The notes below the pieces were generated by a model. That model searched no databases. It was not told the origin of the DNA and saw only the letters and a list, made by a program, of their open reading frames with translations. Both the position numbers and the translations under genes were made by a program. From assembly GCF_026745355.1 (NCBI RefSeq), contig NC_079203.1, positions 43,454,077-43,518,076 on the forward strand: a stretch of 64,000 nucleotides of DNA. Direction: 5' to 3'. Each line of letters starts with the position of its first letter. Within the stretch, counting starts at the first letter, position 1. Positions 51,347 through 63,514 of the stretch are shown here, piece after piece. The DNA comes from Beta vulgaris subsp. vulgaris (Eukaryota > Streptophyta > Magnoliopsida > Caryophyllales > Amaranthaceae).

Positions 51347-53060
51347 TTTAACAGCTGGCTGCTGTATGCACTAGATAATCAATCAACTGTCCTGAAATTC
51401 CAGAAGTGTTGATGCATATTGGTCAATAAAAACACAGTTAGAGGAATGTACTATACATGAGCCAGAGCAAAGACTTCTCTATCATAGAAACTTATCATCT
51501 CTTAGCATTTTAACTTACTTCGGAAACAGGGAAGGGATTGGAGCTGGTAAATTCCGTCTCTAATACAATATTGGTATCTAATCGAGTCTTGAGAAAAGGG
51601 CAGGAAAAGCTCAATCCCCTCATCACTATGGAAGACTAATTTCCCAGCTCCTATTCTTCCGACACGCCAATCCATTCCCCTCAAAATAACACGATTAGTA
51701 TACAATTTCCAAACAAAAAGTAGTTTCTAAAGTGACAAGCACCACTAGCCAAGGCTAAAAGATCAAATAAGTGGTTGTATGGTTAAATGTAGGAAGTGTA
51801 ACATCCTAGGACGTTCCAGTGCCAATACATTTTCATTCATTTTCAAGCTAAGTATAAAAAGTTGCTTGGTTGAGTATGGGAAACTCCACTAACCTAGGGG
51901 GCTAACCGGCTAACTAAGGTGATTCTTGATTCACCCATTTTATGATAAGAACTCCAAGATGTGACACTCACTTTCCAGTTTCCACTTCCTAGGATTTCCA
52001 CCTTCCCACGCCTTTTCATTTCAATCAAACAACCATTAGCCTTAGATCATCATAGAATTATACTTCACCACTCACACAATATGACTCCCTCCTCCCCTCA
52101 GAGAATTGCCCATATTTCTATTTCATTCTATCCAATTCTAGATTATCCCTTGTTTTTTTAGGATTTGATATGCTATCTTAACTTACTCTCATCATTATAA
52201 AATTTACCAACTATTTAGTACGCAACATAGATCATAGATCAAACCAGTGTCACATAATTCCCTAATCTCCCCGCGAACTGTGATCCAAAAAAAGCGAATT
52301 ATGGTCGGCGTTGGCCTATTTTTTGCCCATTTTGGGCGAGCTGCGAACTGAAAAAACAAATTATATAGCGAATTATGTGACACTGGATCAAACACCTCCA
52401 CAAAGATTTGTTATTAATCCAACAGAATGTACCTTCTAGTAAAATATAGAGGTCTTATATTACTGGTGATAAGCAAACAAGGCCGGCCGCAGCACTGAAG
52501 TGATAACACAAAGAAAGTTTGACAGAAAACTTAGCAAAGACAACCCAATTCCTAAAACCTCGATATATTAAGGAAATGAGGAAATTCCAGAACAATCACA
52601 CGAAAAGCTGATATATTTTTCCAGCACTAGATTTCCATGTAAAAACAAAAACAAAATATGGCAATCATATTTATTCCTATGAAACTGATACAATTCTTTT
52701 ACCTAGGTTAAGCAGTGCGTATCCAAATTCTGGAACTTTTAAAAAAAATTTGAGCTCACATACTGTCAATATAAAATCAAATAAATTCTTACTCAAATAT
52801 TTAATGTTTAACTACAAACTTGAAATATTTAAACTCACAATATATCGCCGAAAATATCCTTTGATTTGTTCCCTCGAAATTAACTTGAATTGATGCTGCA
52901 AATACGAAATTATCGAACTTTTTAAATAGAGTAAAGTACTGGAATGGAATCTGGAATCTGTAACATGTAGGGGAGATGGGTTTTTTTGGGTTTGAACAGA
53001 GAGTTAGGGTTACAACTTTTCTTTTCAACGTTTCTTTTTTTCTTTTTATTTCATTGTTTT
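51347..53060 (-). other. Probable 5' UTR/intron and promoter of the DUF1764-type gene
   Basis: No coding domain is recognised. An open minus-strand frame at 51502-51705 and another at 52801-53028 could be UTR exons. A CT-rich leader-like segment with AACCCTAAC (minus strand) near 53,005 suggests transcription starts about there. GTGAGTTT (minus strand, about 52,841) is a possible donor. Confidence 0.35.
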
Positions 53061-53089
53061 CCCTTTTTCTTTTTTAAAGTCTATCCTTT

Positions 53090-53260
53090 CACTAACAAAA
53101 AAAAATTGAGAAATTTCCTCAGGTATCCCTGAAATTTGGCATAATTCCCAAATTATCCTTTACATTTGGAGAATTTCTCAAATACCCCTGAGGTTGGTAT
53201 TTGAGCTCAAGATACCCTTACTATGGACGGAACCCTAACGCCGTTAGGTTTTCCCTTTCT
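53090..53260. repeat. Plant dispersed repeat with ACCCCTGA motifs
   Basis: CCTCAGGTATCCCTGA at about 53,118 is inverse to TCAAATACCCCTGAGG at about 53,178. GGAACCCTAACGCCGTTAGG at about 53,228 resembles GGAAGTCTAACACCGTTAG inside the MITE at 25356-25583. The two are likely related repeat families. Confidence 0.4.
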
Positions 53261-53424
53261 CTTTCCCCAATTTTCTCTCTCCTCCTATTCCCCTACCCAC
53301 TACCAACACCCTTCCCCCAACCGGCGACCACCACCGGCTCTGGCGTCAGCGACCCTACTCCCTCCCTTCGCCGGCTAGAACAGCAGCACCCTTGGCGATC
53401 CCACCCTCGCCCTTTCCCCCACCC

Positions 53425-54065
53425 TCGACACCCTTGCTTGCTATGACAACCTTGCTCCCCTTGGCAAGCCCATCGAACTCGAAGACCTTATTGATCATGT
53501 TTTTGCCGAACTTGCCTCTTACAACTCTGTTATTGATGTTATTATTGGTCGAGACATCACTATCTAATTTAAAGAACTTCATATATAAAAAAATTATTAA
53601 CAAAGAACTCTCACTAGTCTCTACACTCTCCCAAATGACCTCCCGTCACAATCTTTATTGTCACTTCACGCCACCAAAACAGATCATCGCGCAACTCATG
53701 GCCCACAACTCCACCTCTTCTTTTGACACCCGACCACCACCACCAACGATCGTACCAAGCGCTCTCCTCGTCCATTCCTTGGCAAATGTCAGTGGTGTCA
53801 TGAGCAAGGACATGTTTCTCAATGTCCTAACTTCACTCAACATTTTCCTAATGTTAGCCCACCCCCACCCAAGGAGTCTCGTAGCATCACAATTGTTATC
53901 TTCCCTTCTCATCACATCCTCATGCTGCCACCATTGCCTCCTCCTCATCCACTACCACTTGGCTCCTTGATAGTGGAGCCTCTCACGATGTTACCAATGA
54001 CCTCCAAAACCTTGTCCTTCATAATCCTCATGATGACACTAAAGAACCATCTTCGTCCAATCAGC
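53425..54065 (+). pseudogene. Ty1/copia gag and protease remnant
   Basis: On the plus strand, broken frames read NLAPLGKPIELEDLIDHVF and SYNSVIDVIIGRD (copia gag), then the zinc knuckle CQWCHEQGHVSQCP (CX2CX4HX4C, about 53,782), then the protease motif WLLDSGASHDVTNDL (about 53,961). Stops and frameshifts separate the parts. No LTR is recognised. Sequence changes abruptly to LINE at about 54,075. Confidence 0.8.
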
Positions 54066-54074
54066 CTATGCAGT

Positions 54075-56600
54075 GTGCCTCCAAATGCCTGGTTAACAGA
54101 ATGAAGGCTCAGCTCCCTTCACCAAAATGCCTTTGTCCCAGGTCGAAATATGGATGATAATATTCTGATCAACCATGAACTCACGCATATTATTAACAAA
54201 CAATGCTCCTCCACAAATTACTTGGCGGCCTTGAAACTAGATATGAAAAAAGCGTTTGATAGAGTCAGCTGTGTGTTCGTACTTAAGGTTCTTACAGCGT
54301 ATGGGTTCCCGACGCAATGGGTTCAACTTATTAACGAATGTATTTCTATGGTCTCATATAAGATCTTGGTCAACGGGTCAGCATCTCAAAATTTTAAACC
54401 TGAATGTGGCTAAGATAAGGTGACCATTTGTCACCATACCTATTTTTATTCTACATGGACATCCTTTCCAGAATGACTTCCATGACCACTAATATCAATC
54501 AATTTAATGGTTTTCCAGTGTGCAAGGGTGGGAGGCTGGTGTCGTACCTCTTCTTTGCCGATGATGATGCATTCTTCTTCTTAAAGATCAATACCTCTGC
54601 CTGTCAGGCTGTCATATCTGTAGTACAAAGATTCCACGATATATATCTGGTCAGATGTTGATTAAAAAAAATAATCTTTTGTTAAATCCAGTCCTAATAT
54701 TCCTCAGGAGCGGCAAGCTGAGTTCAAAAACATCCTCAGTATGGACTTTCCTCATAACATGGGTATGTATATATCTCGGGGTCCCCATTGATATTCAGGA
54801 GACGGAAGCTATGCACTTTACATATCTACTAAACATGATATCCGCCAGGATAGCAACATGGAGCCAATGCGGAGTCTCTTAATTTAGTAAGCTTCTCATA
54901 ATCAATTCAATCCTGATGGCCTCTCTAAATCATGTTCTCTCAATTTTTGAACTTCTAGCCATGATATGTAATAGAATAGATGCTATGATTGCAAGATTCC
55001 TCTGGGCTATGAAAGATTTGAAAGGGATTCATTGGTGCAAACGTCAACACCTTCAATAACCAAAAGGTATGGGTGGACTCGATATATGGAATATAACAAT
55101 GTTTAACCAAGCCATATTGATGAAAAAGGTCGGGAGATTCATCAAAATCCATAATTGCTAGTAGTTTACGAGGCCGCAGATTCGAGGGACAAAGTCCAAC
55201 ATCTCGTGGGGTCTTCGAGGCTTACAAGCAGCATAGATACTTCTCAATCAGAATTGTGCTGAAAATAGGAAATGGGAAGTCGGTGATGATAACTAATATA
55301 AAATGGGTTAATGGCACTATGCTCGTATATCCGGATTGTATTTCGATATGAGATATTGGGAAACAAAAGTGGCAACGCAAATTACTCCGGGCCATCAATG
55401 GAATCTCTCTAGATTTTCTCAATTATTTACTCCCCAGTCGGCTCGCAACATCCAAACTATGGAACTGCCGTGCAACAGCTCCACACATGACCTATCTTAT
55501 TGGCTCTCCATGACTTCAGGCGAGTATACCGCACCAAGACATGATATGCTTATTTTTTTATGCAAAAGCAACAAGAAATCAGTAGCATGACAACTCTGTC
55601 TTGTATAAAGTTTTTTCGTACCATTTGGAGCCAGAACATCATGCCCAAATGACAATTGTTCCTTTGGAAACTCTGGAATAACAACCTAGCCACTAAGATT
55701 AATCTTCTTCGACGGCAAATAGGTCAGGATGACTCTTGTCTAACTTGTGGCCTAGCATCAGAAGATCTCCAAGACATCTTCAAGTTTTGCCTCCTTGCTT
55801 CGGGGGCTTGGATGACGAGTAATATGAGTATTAATTCCCGGGATAATGGACATATACCACTTATTGGCTCACAAATTGGATAATATATCTCCGCAAAACA
55901 TATGGACATGATAGCATTCGGATCCTAGTGTTTGTAGCCATCCTTTGCGGTATATGGAGCACTCATGGGGTCGTCTTCTGTAACGTGACATCCAACCTCC
56001 TTCAGGTAAAAACTCGGTGGAAGCAACTCTACAACAACACAATACCTTTCTTCAAGGCCCTACCCATGCATGCAAAGTGAGGGGAGACCCTACCCTACAC
56101 CCGGGTTTCTCATTGCTAATATAGGACAACACAGACTAGGGCTTCCCCAACTGGTAATCCAAACTAACGGTTCTTGAGATAAATTTTCGGGCAAGGCGAG
56201 TGCAACCTGGATCATCGCCAACCCCCGGACGCTTCAGGATAAGGGAGAAGCGGTGTTATTTCATGCATATACTGCTCTACTCACGTAAGCTCGGGCTTGT
56301 CTTCGCGTTTTTCAATGGGCATCATGTTGCCATTATGACTGTGTTTCCATTGTTACTGATTGTGCCCAGCTGGTTCAATATCTACGCAGCAAAGTGTCTG
56401 AACATCCAAACCAGAAACACTATATAGATATTATACAAATTGCTGAATCCCTTCAATGGTGTACAATTAATAGTCTCCCGGATGCAGGTACAACAAGCGC
56501 ATGAGCTTAGCGCATGAGCTAGCTACTTCTTGAAGAAGTAATAGTGTCCCTTTTAGTAACTTATAGTTTATTGTACGTTTATGTGATGTAAAAAAAACTA
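54075..56600 (+). pseudogene. Degenerate LINE (non-LTR retrotransposon): RT, zinc-binding region, RNase H
   Basis: Successive plus-strand frames carry the RT landmarks of plant L1-type LINEs: NAFVPGRNMDDNILINHEL, then LKLDMKKAFDRVSC (RT motif with catalytic Asp), GLRQGDHLSPYLFLFYMDIL after a frameshift, and the FADD core in LFFADDDAFFFL. Further on come FLWKLWNNNLATKINLLRR and CLTCGLASEDLQDIFKFC (zinc-binding zf-RVT region), then an RNase-H-like end (about 56,200-56,500). The endonuclease and ORF1 are absent, so the copy is 5'-truncated at the copia junction. Many frameshifts make it inactive. An A-run at about 56,589-56,597 may be the tail. Confidence 0.85.
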
Positions 56601-56764
56601 ATTATTGGTGATAGTTCATGTCTAAAAGTATCCTATATCGAGTCTCTCACTCTTTGTCACTCATACCCTCCCCTTACTCTTTCTAATGTTCATTCTACAT
56701 GTTCCTTCTATCTCTTGTAACATCATATGACCTATTGCTCAATTTTGTCATGACAATAATGTTT

Positions 56765-56778
56765 TTATATATATATAT

Positions 56779-56821
<43 letters not shown>
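56765..56821. repeat. (TA)n microsatellite
   Basis: A long AT dinucleotide run is interrupted twice (ATTATATATATAAT), so it is self-complementary and can form cruciforms. Confidence 0.9.
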
Positions 56822-56825
<4 letters not shown>

Positions 56826-57445
56826 GCTGCTCTAGTCATATGCAATCCAAAATTCACTCATCTATAGCAGACTAGCTATGAGATTTCTTAATTTTTTCAT
56901 TATGACACTAGAAAACACAACAGTTTCATACCAGGAAGTTCGACTTATAATATTTGTCGTCAATATTCTATAACACATTAACACTCAATTAATGTCAATA
57001 TTTCTATTTCCTTGAAAGAGCAAAAAAGAAATGAAAATAAAAGATATCAGATATGCAGGATGGTGGATAGTGGATTTTCAATCTCTAAAAAATATGCTTA
57101 AGAAAAGAAGAGAGATGGAATCTAAACAAGTACCATATCTAATAAAAATGACTTAAAATAGAAGACATGTTTTCGCTGGCAAATCCAACAAAAACCAAAC
57201 AAAATGTTTTCCTTTTTAAACTCCATATATCTATTATTCATATCTTCCATCCATTTTTTTTTTTGTTTCTTCTTGGGTCTAATTCATTCATAAACTGAAA
57301 TCTATCTCAAAAGAAAAGAAGCTTTTGAAAATATATTTTCCACAAGAGAAAATCTTATTCAAAAGTTTAAAGGGGGTTTGGCCAAATTCCTTGTAATTTT
57401 GGCCTTCCCCCTTTAAATCAAGGGTAGATTTTCAGTAACCCCAAC

Positions 57446-57886
57446 ATGATGGGATCCTTCTTTGAAAGATTGTGTTGGGGAAACTGTTTAATGGGGCTCT
57501 GCGGATCATCAGGAGACGACGACGACGATTCGTTTCATGCAAACGGGAATGTGCAACATATTCTTACGATTGAAGCTTGGGAGGAAACCTTAAACCTAAA
57601 AGGAAAGGTCATCGTAGCATGTTTTAAAGCAGCATGGTGCGGACCTTGCAAGATAATTGCACCATTTTACGGGGACTTGTCTCGAAAATATGCATCCTTC
57701 TATTTCGTTAGTGTTGATGTCGACGATGTACCTGAACTTAGCGAAGCATTCGATATCCAAGCCACCCCGACTTTCTACTTCTTTTTGGATAGACAGGAGG
57801 TTGACAAGTTGGTTGGTTCGACCAAGGCCGACTTACAGCAAAAGGTAGCTTCCGTTTTTGAGTTATATGGTAAGGTACCAGAGTAA
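57446..57886 (+). CDS. h-type thioredoxin, intronless
   Basis: This is a thiol-disulfide reductase of the plant h group. The redox site WCGPC is intact at residues 64-68, followed by the conserved FDIQATPTFYFF segment with the cis-Pro and by KLVGSTKADLQQKV. The open frame gives 146 aa from 57446. In-frame ATGs lie at 57449 and 57491; the last gives 131 aa starting MGLCGSS. Gly2 with Cys4 there fits the myristoylation/palmitoylation signal of membrane-associated h-type thioredoxins such as TRX h9, but its initiation context is weaker (T at -3) than that of the first two ATGs (A at -3). An acidic DDDDD stretch precedes the fold. Plant h-type thioredoxin genes usually have introns, so the uninterrupted frame suggests a retrocopy that has kept an intact protein. 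Expression is unknown. Confidence 0.9.
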   Translation: MMGSFFERLCWGNCLMGLCGSSGDDDDDSFHANGNVQHILTIEAWEETLNLKGKVIVACFKAAWCGPCKIIAPFYGDLSRKYASFYFVSVDVDDVPELSEAFDIQATPTFYFFLDRQEVDKLVGSTKADLQQKVASVFELYGKVPE

Positions 57887-58447
57887 CATACCATCGGAAA
57901 CTGTTTTTCCCTAAGCAGACACTACTCCCATCAACGCCTTGCTAATTGCAATTACCAATATAGCGCCAACTCCCTGTATGTTTTCAAGTTCTAGAAATTT
58001 AATTGGATGGGACTAATGTATTCTTATTTATCTGTTCTAGACTTACATATAAGATCTGATAAACGTCCAGGAGTCAGGCCGTCAAGGCAAAGCATTGCTA
58101 TATTTTGGTTGTATTCGGTTGTCGACAGTTAAATGTAGATCAAAAAAAATTGCAGGGCAATTTATGCCTCATTAATCCAGAAGATGCAAGTTTTGCTCAT
58201 AGTCTCATACGTCTTAATATGCATCCTAGATAATAGACACAAGTTCACAAGGTAACATTTAACAGCAAAATAACTCTTCCTTTTCAAGGCAACTAATTAG
58301 CAAAATATACACTGCCAAATATTTGTCAACAGGTACAAAGTACTACTCAAAACTCGGTAAAGCTAAAACCCTCTGAAAAACGAATAGTCCCTCTCTGTGG
58401 ACAAAGGAAAACCAAGTCTAAGGCATCATCACCATCCTAGGATACCT
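57887..58447. other. 3' flanks of the thioredoxin and SmB genes
   Basis: The two genes converge here. The right end probably holds the terminal 3'-UTR exon of the Sm-B gene on the minus strand (acceptor TTTGGCTCTTTGGCAG at about 58,449). No other gene is seen. Confidence 0.4.
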
Positions 58448-59697
58448 GCCAAAGAGCCAAACGATGGAAATATAAATATACTTGAAAATTTTGTTACATG
58501 GTGAAGAAAAAACACAGGCCAGATTATCAATGCGAGATACAAATTTTTAAGACGGTATTTACTCTACCATGTTATGTTTCATATATAAAAAAAGATGCAA
58601 AATACCAGATTGACAATCTTATCTGGTTTTCCTATATGAAACAAGTAGCTTAACAGCCCAGAGGCGAGAGAATTGGGATCAAGGCATAAAAGAAAGAAAA
58701 ATCCAACCAGCGTTGGGGTCAATGGGAATTGAGTACACCCAATGACCCAATACCATTTCTCTAACATGCCAAAACAAATCATCACAATACAGAGCGAAGC
58801 GCTTTCTGAACAGAAAGCTCCAAAATATAGGAGAGAAGAATAACGAAAAGAACCAGTCAAGACTCAAGATAGAAATTCAGCACAAAAATCTAATTCTATT
58901 TACTTGTGGTTAAACAGGGACAATGTCCAACATAAATTAACTAACAGTAGAATCGAACAGAACCTCATCCTCAATAAATTCAACACTAACTCCACCGAAG
59001 AATACTATTCCAAGCTGGTCAGAGTTTAAGACCAACTCACATGCTACACTATAATATAACCAGAAATTCTTGCAAAAGCAAACAGAAAAAAGTTCTCAAA
59101 GATTGAAACTACTATATATCTAAGGAGTATCTTTTGTGCCTCCAATAGAAGAAAACCGTAATGTTAATGTACATCCCAAAATGTCTCAAAAGATGAGTGA
59201 AAGATGATTGGAATATGCAATACACAATTAAGGTTAATGTGTATGTTCAGAATGATAATATTATGCCAGATATGAGGTAACTATGCGATGTTTTGGGATG
59301 TCAATATTGGAAGGATAAACAAGTAGCTAATTCACAACAAGAAGTTTACAGTAGAACGGTGAAATTTATTAGAGCCCTTTAATACAAGAAAGTAGGGTTA
59401 CTGTTCATGATTTGCTGAAAATTACAATCCAACATGCCAATCTGGTTTTCTAATCTGATTAGTAGCATATAATTGTATGCTTTTAGATCATTTAATTATA
59501 TCAAATCAAATTGCAATGCTTGTGGTAAGCAGGTCCATGTTTTTAGATTGTCAGGTTAATAATATTTACCAGGTAAATAAAAAAAAACCAGGGTACACCA
59601 TAACAATCACACAGATTATTTATAGCAAACAATGTCGATTAGAAGCACATCTTTAATCCAAGAACATAAGAGTAAATTTAGATAACAGCAAACATAC
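58448..59697 (-). other. Putative 3'-UTR intron of the SmB gene
   Basis: On the minus strand, the stop codon at 59714-59712 is followed 15 bases later by a consensus donor TTCAG|GTATGTTTGC (59697). A good acceptor with a pyrimidine tract (CTCTTTGGCAG) lies at about 58,449. An intron within about 50 bases of the stop would be tolerated by nonsense-mediated decay. No RNA evidence is available here. Confidence 0.45.
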
Positions 59698-59711
59698 CTG
59701 AAGTTTTATAA

Positions 59712-60578
59712 TCATTGCTGCTGGTTCTGAGGTGGCTGTTGAGGATTTGGAGGAGGTGGCATCCCTGGACGAGGAGGTCCATAGTGCATCTGACCACCAG
59801 GGGGTGGCGGCATACCAGGATGAGGTGGAGCTGGCATTCCAGGTCTGGGAGGAGGAGGTGGGCCACGCATCATGGGAGGAGGTGGCATCCCAGGACGCTG
59901 GGCATATTGAGGAGGCATCTGGAAATGCCCAGGAGGAGCTGAACCAGGTCTCGACCCAGGGGGATACTGGCCTGGGGGAGGGACCTGATGAGGTGGGCCT
60001 CTTGGTGGCCCACCTGGAGGTGGGAATCCTGGCATCTGCTGACCAGGCGGACGGATCACAGGAGCACCTGGGTAATTCATCGCAGGAGCCGATAGCTGAG
60101 GGGCTGGAACTGGAGGTCGGGAGATCTGAGGCTGCATCATGCCCGGAGCTGGACCACCAACGCCACGAACTGGACCAGACAAACCAGGTTGGGCATGAAC
60201 AAGAGGTGCAGTTGGAATACCTCGTCCAGCGGCTCGACCAAGACCTGGACCAGCCATGGCAGCAGCCCCCATGGACTTGGCGCGCGACTCTTCAGGAGGG
60301 GGAGGACCTTCAACCGTCATGGAAATGACTTCTTCACCCCTGAGGACGAGAAGGCCGAGGGTACGGCGATCTTCTCTCTCCTCATTAGAATTAGTTTTGT
60401 TAGATTTGCTTCCCTTGGTGGAAGGAAGCTTCCGAAATTCCTCACAATCTCCAAGGACAAGGTTCATGTGACGGTCAAAGGCCAGGAACTTCCCAACAAG
60501 CTGACGCCCATCTTGGATAGTGACCCGCATGCGGTAGTTGATATACTGTAACATCTTCGAACTCTTAGACATCGACAT
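59712..60578 (-). CDS. SmB: Small nuclear ribonucleoprotein-associated protein B (Sm-B/B')
   Basis: This is a core Sm protein of spliceosomal U1, U2, U4 and U5 snRNPs and binds the Sm site as part of the heptameric ring. It has 288 aa in a single coding exon. The Sm1 motif spans about residues 9-52 (MLQYINYRMRVTIQDGRQLV, then AFDRHMNLVLGDCEEFRKLP), a Lys/Asn/Glu linker with NEEREDRR follows, and Sm2 is LGLLVLRGEEVISMTVEGP (about 73-91). The rest is the Pro/Gly/Met-rich tail with RPGMPPPP-type repeats and a poly-Pro run, ending in PQQPPQNQQQ. It is longer than animal Sm-B and typical of plants. The start MSMSKSSKMLQYIN matches the family. A splice donor-like CTTGG|GTAAAT at about 61,482 suggests a 5'-UTR intron. 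Confidence 0.95.
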   Translation of the reverse strand: MSMSKSSKMLQYINYRMRVTIQDGRQLVGKFLAFDRHMNLVLGDCEEFRKLPSTKGSKSNKTNSNEEREDRRTLGLLVLRGEEVISMTVEGPPPPEESRAKSMGAAAMAGPGLGRAAGRGIPTAPLVHAQPGLSGPVRGVGGPAPGMMQPQISRPPVPAPQLSAPAMNYPGAPVIRPPGQQMPGFPPPGGPPRGPPHQVPPPGQYPPGSRPGSAPPGHFQMPPQYAQRPGMPPPPMMRGPPPPPRPGMPAPPHPGMPPPPGGQMHYGPPRPGMPPPPNPQQPPQNQQQ

Positions 60579-61640
60579 GTTGATGTTTTAGTTCTTATCT
60601 CACCCTTTAAACTCTAAACACCAATATGACCTGCACATAAACCCCAAAATCTTTAAACGCCATAGACATTACCTTCAAAGCAGTTTCAGCAATTCAGTCC
60701 ACACAACCACTCAATAAAACACGCTATACTAAGTTCCCAGGATTGACATACGAAATTAGTTCCTCCTTCCTCCCAAGCACATACAACAGTAATCTTACAA
60801 AAGAATAATTATTGATTTCAAGTGGCTAATCAGCTATTTTTGTCATTCAGAACAAAACCATCAACCTTTACCATGAGTATAGCAATTACAAAAGCAATAA
60901 TTCTTCTTGCACATCTTAAGCACAAATTATGTTAATTCTTTCGGAATCAGAAAACCCACATCATCATTTGCTTCCAAAACAAAATTCACATAGATTGCAG
61001 TGAGCATACACCTCAATAAAGTGCAAATAACACAGAATACATCATAACCTAAATCTCCAATTTACTCCAAGCACCTAGAACAGTCAATTCGAAGCAGAAA
61101 AGTATAGACAGCTAATAATTAGACGGAAAACATCAATGCTTACAAACAATAAAACAAAACCCAGTTCAAAAATTCGACATCAACAAGTGAGACATTTCAT
61201 CGAACACATAGAAGGCAATATTCTTACACAAAGATTTTCACCGACCAAACAACATATTAACCCATGCTTCACATCAAAGGAAGTATAAATAGATCAAATT
61301 CTTAAGAAATTCATAAACTAAAAAATAAGGGTTTTATCAGTAAAACAACATTAATCCCCAAATTACTGTGAAAAAACAAAGTAATTTAAGGGTTTTGCTT
61401 TTCCTACTTGAAGTTGTAAGCAATTTGCAGAGAACAAAATGAACAAAAATGTCGAGAAAAAAGAGGGAAAGAGAGATTTACCCAAGGACAGTGGAGTTGC
61501 GAGTTGCGACGGAGAAGAATGGAGAGAGAAAATGCAGCAAAAATAAGAGCAGCAAAAGCAAAAGCATGCTCTGAGGAGAAAATAGAAATGCAGTTTCTCG
61601 CAAGTAAGCGATGAAATTTAAAATACGTCTGCGTCTGTTG
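60579..61640 (-). other. 5' UTR, putative leader intron and promoter side of the SmB gene
   Basis: Minus-strand acceptor candidates TTTATGTGCAG (about 60,631) and GTGTTTAG (about 60,614) lie just upstream of the ATG. A donor CCTTGG|GTAAATCTC lies at about 61,482, preceded by a leader-like stretch up to about 61,620. Leader introns of about 0.85 kb are common in plant housekeeping genes. No other coding sequence is seen. Confidence 0.5.
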
Positions 61641-63514
61641 CCCAATACCCTAGTCCCTATTACTTCTGGCCCGTTTGGTAACAGATCATAAATGATAGGA
61701 ATGGTAATATATTATAGTGTAAATTTGTATTAAAAATTTAATATCATTACTCGTGGTAATGTTACTCCATCTCAAAATATTCATTTCTTCTTAAAATTTC
61801 ATTATTATCCATTACCATTTGGGAATGTGGTATTGGGTGTTAATGATAATTTATAGAAAGAAACTCATGTTTTGTGGTAAAGTTTCATTCCCATGAGAAC
61901 TTCTTTACAAATTTAAACTAAATTTCATTACCATTACCACTAACCAAATGCTAGTAGTTTTTTTAAGCTTTTTCCGTCAAAAATTTTAAACTTTTTTTTG
62001 TCAGAAATTATAGAGATTGGAAGAGCATCCACATTCATTAACATCCCCTTAATTTCTCTCTCCTCACCTTATTCGTCCATATCTTCCACTAAATTTATCA
62101 TCTACCCTCCCCATCTCACAATTTCATACCTACATTCATTAACCTCCCCATTTACCCTCTCTCTTTTACTTTTCCATGCCCTACCTCCTTTTCTCTCTCC
62201 TACTTTTCATACCCCATCAATATTAATAAAATAATTTGACTCATCACATTAATTTCAGATAATATTAATTAAATTAAAATATAGTAATTATAATTTGATA
62301 ATTGCCTTATAATTAATCGGATTAAGTCATTAATTGTATTACGTTAACAAAAAAAACGTTATTTTAAATATACCAGTTTACCCATTTTTCCTTTGTGGTT
62401 TAATTTGACAATTACACTGATTGCTAATTATAATAATTTACCCGATTTTAATGTTAATAATAACAGTAAATAGATATGCAAAAAAAAAAACACCATAAAT
62501 TCATTTTAAAAAACATAGATGAAATTTAACAAAGTACCATACAATTAATTTTAAATAAAAGATTGCAATAATTTAGATCTTCAATCTATAACGTCGGTTA
62601 ATAAGATAAGATGCAATATGTAACGTCAATGGATAAGATAAGATCACATTTACACTAAAATACAAGTACATTAATCATAAATATTGGTACATGAATCATT
62701 TAAACACAAGTCCTTTACCTGAAACACGCTTACATTTAACAATTTAAATAAGTATATTAATCATAAAACAATACAACATTAACTATTAAACACAATAACA
62801 TTTATCCTAAAAATATGTGAATTACTTCATGAACTCTTCCGCTTAGAAAGAGATGACTATCACAACATCTAAAGCTTGATTTCACGATCTTGATTGATAA
62901 AATCACCAATGGGGAGTATTGGGAAGCTGATCGAAAACCTAACCACCATACATAATACATGGACTCCCTAATAAGGAAGGGAGCCATCAGAAACCCACAA
63001 TCTTCAAAGAAGAAACCTAAAACTAATGATAATACAACACAATCAATAATCATCATCATCCCATCAATGGGAAGAGAAGAAATTAGAGCACATATAGCCC
63101 AAACTATACGAATCAGCGAGACAACAACCAAAATAGGACCAACAACGAACTCACACACACGAGCCCTAGAAACCCTAACCAGGGCACCAAATTTCAATTT
63201 GAAAGGAAGAAACAAGAATCCTTTGATCCAATCTAAGGACTAAAAAAGAATTCCTAAATAAGAATTAGATGAAATTATCTGTACAATATCTAGGAGATAA
63301 GGAACTTTTCGAAAATTTAAGAAATTTTTGTGGAATTTACAATCACCATTTCGGGGAAGATTTAGTGTTGAATTACAAACAAATTTGAGAACTGGAATCC
63401 AATAGTATTTCTACTCACAGACTTGTGGGATATGGAGTATTCTGGTTTACGAAGGCTTGGAACATAGCAAGGAATTGAGGATTGTTTAGCATGTTTGGAT
63501 CAAAAGGAGTATTT
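61641..63514. other. Intergenic, no gene recognised
   Basis: From about 61,671 GCCCGTTTGGTAACAG and, near 61,941, CTAACCAAATGCTAG are weakly inverse and may mark an old MITE. About 62,030-62,230 is a CT-rich repeat of ACATTCATTAACATCCCC-like units. An open minus-strand frame at 62802-63215 (137 codons, hydrophobic) has no recognisable domain and overlaps an open plus frame. Confidence 0.35.

Noticed and set aside
59715..60551. Plus-strand frames of up to 198 codons opposite SmB
   Set aside because: They are antisense shadows of the Pro/Gly-rich SmB tail (Trp/Arg/Glu-rich products without a domain).
62802..63215. 137-codon hydrophobic minus-strand frame
   Set aside because: An overlapping open frame exists on the other strand, no domain is recognisable, and no splice or leader context supports a gene.
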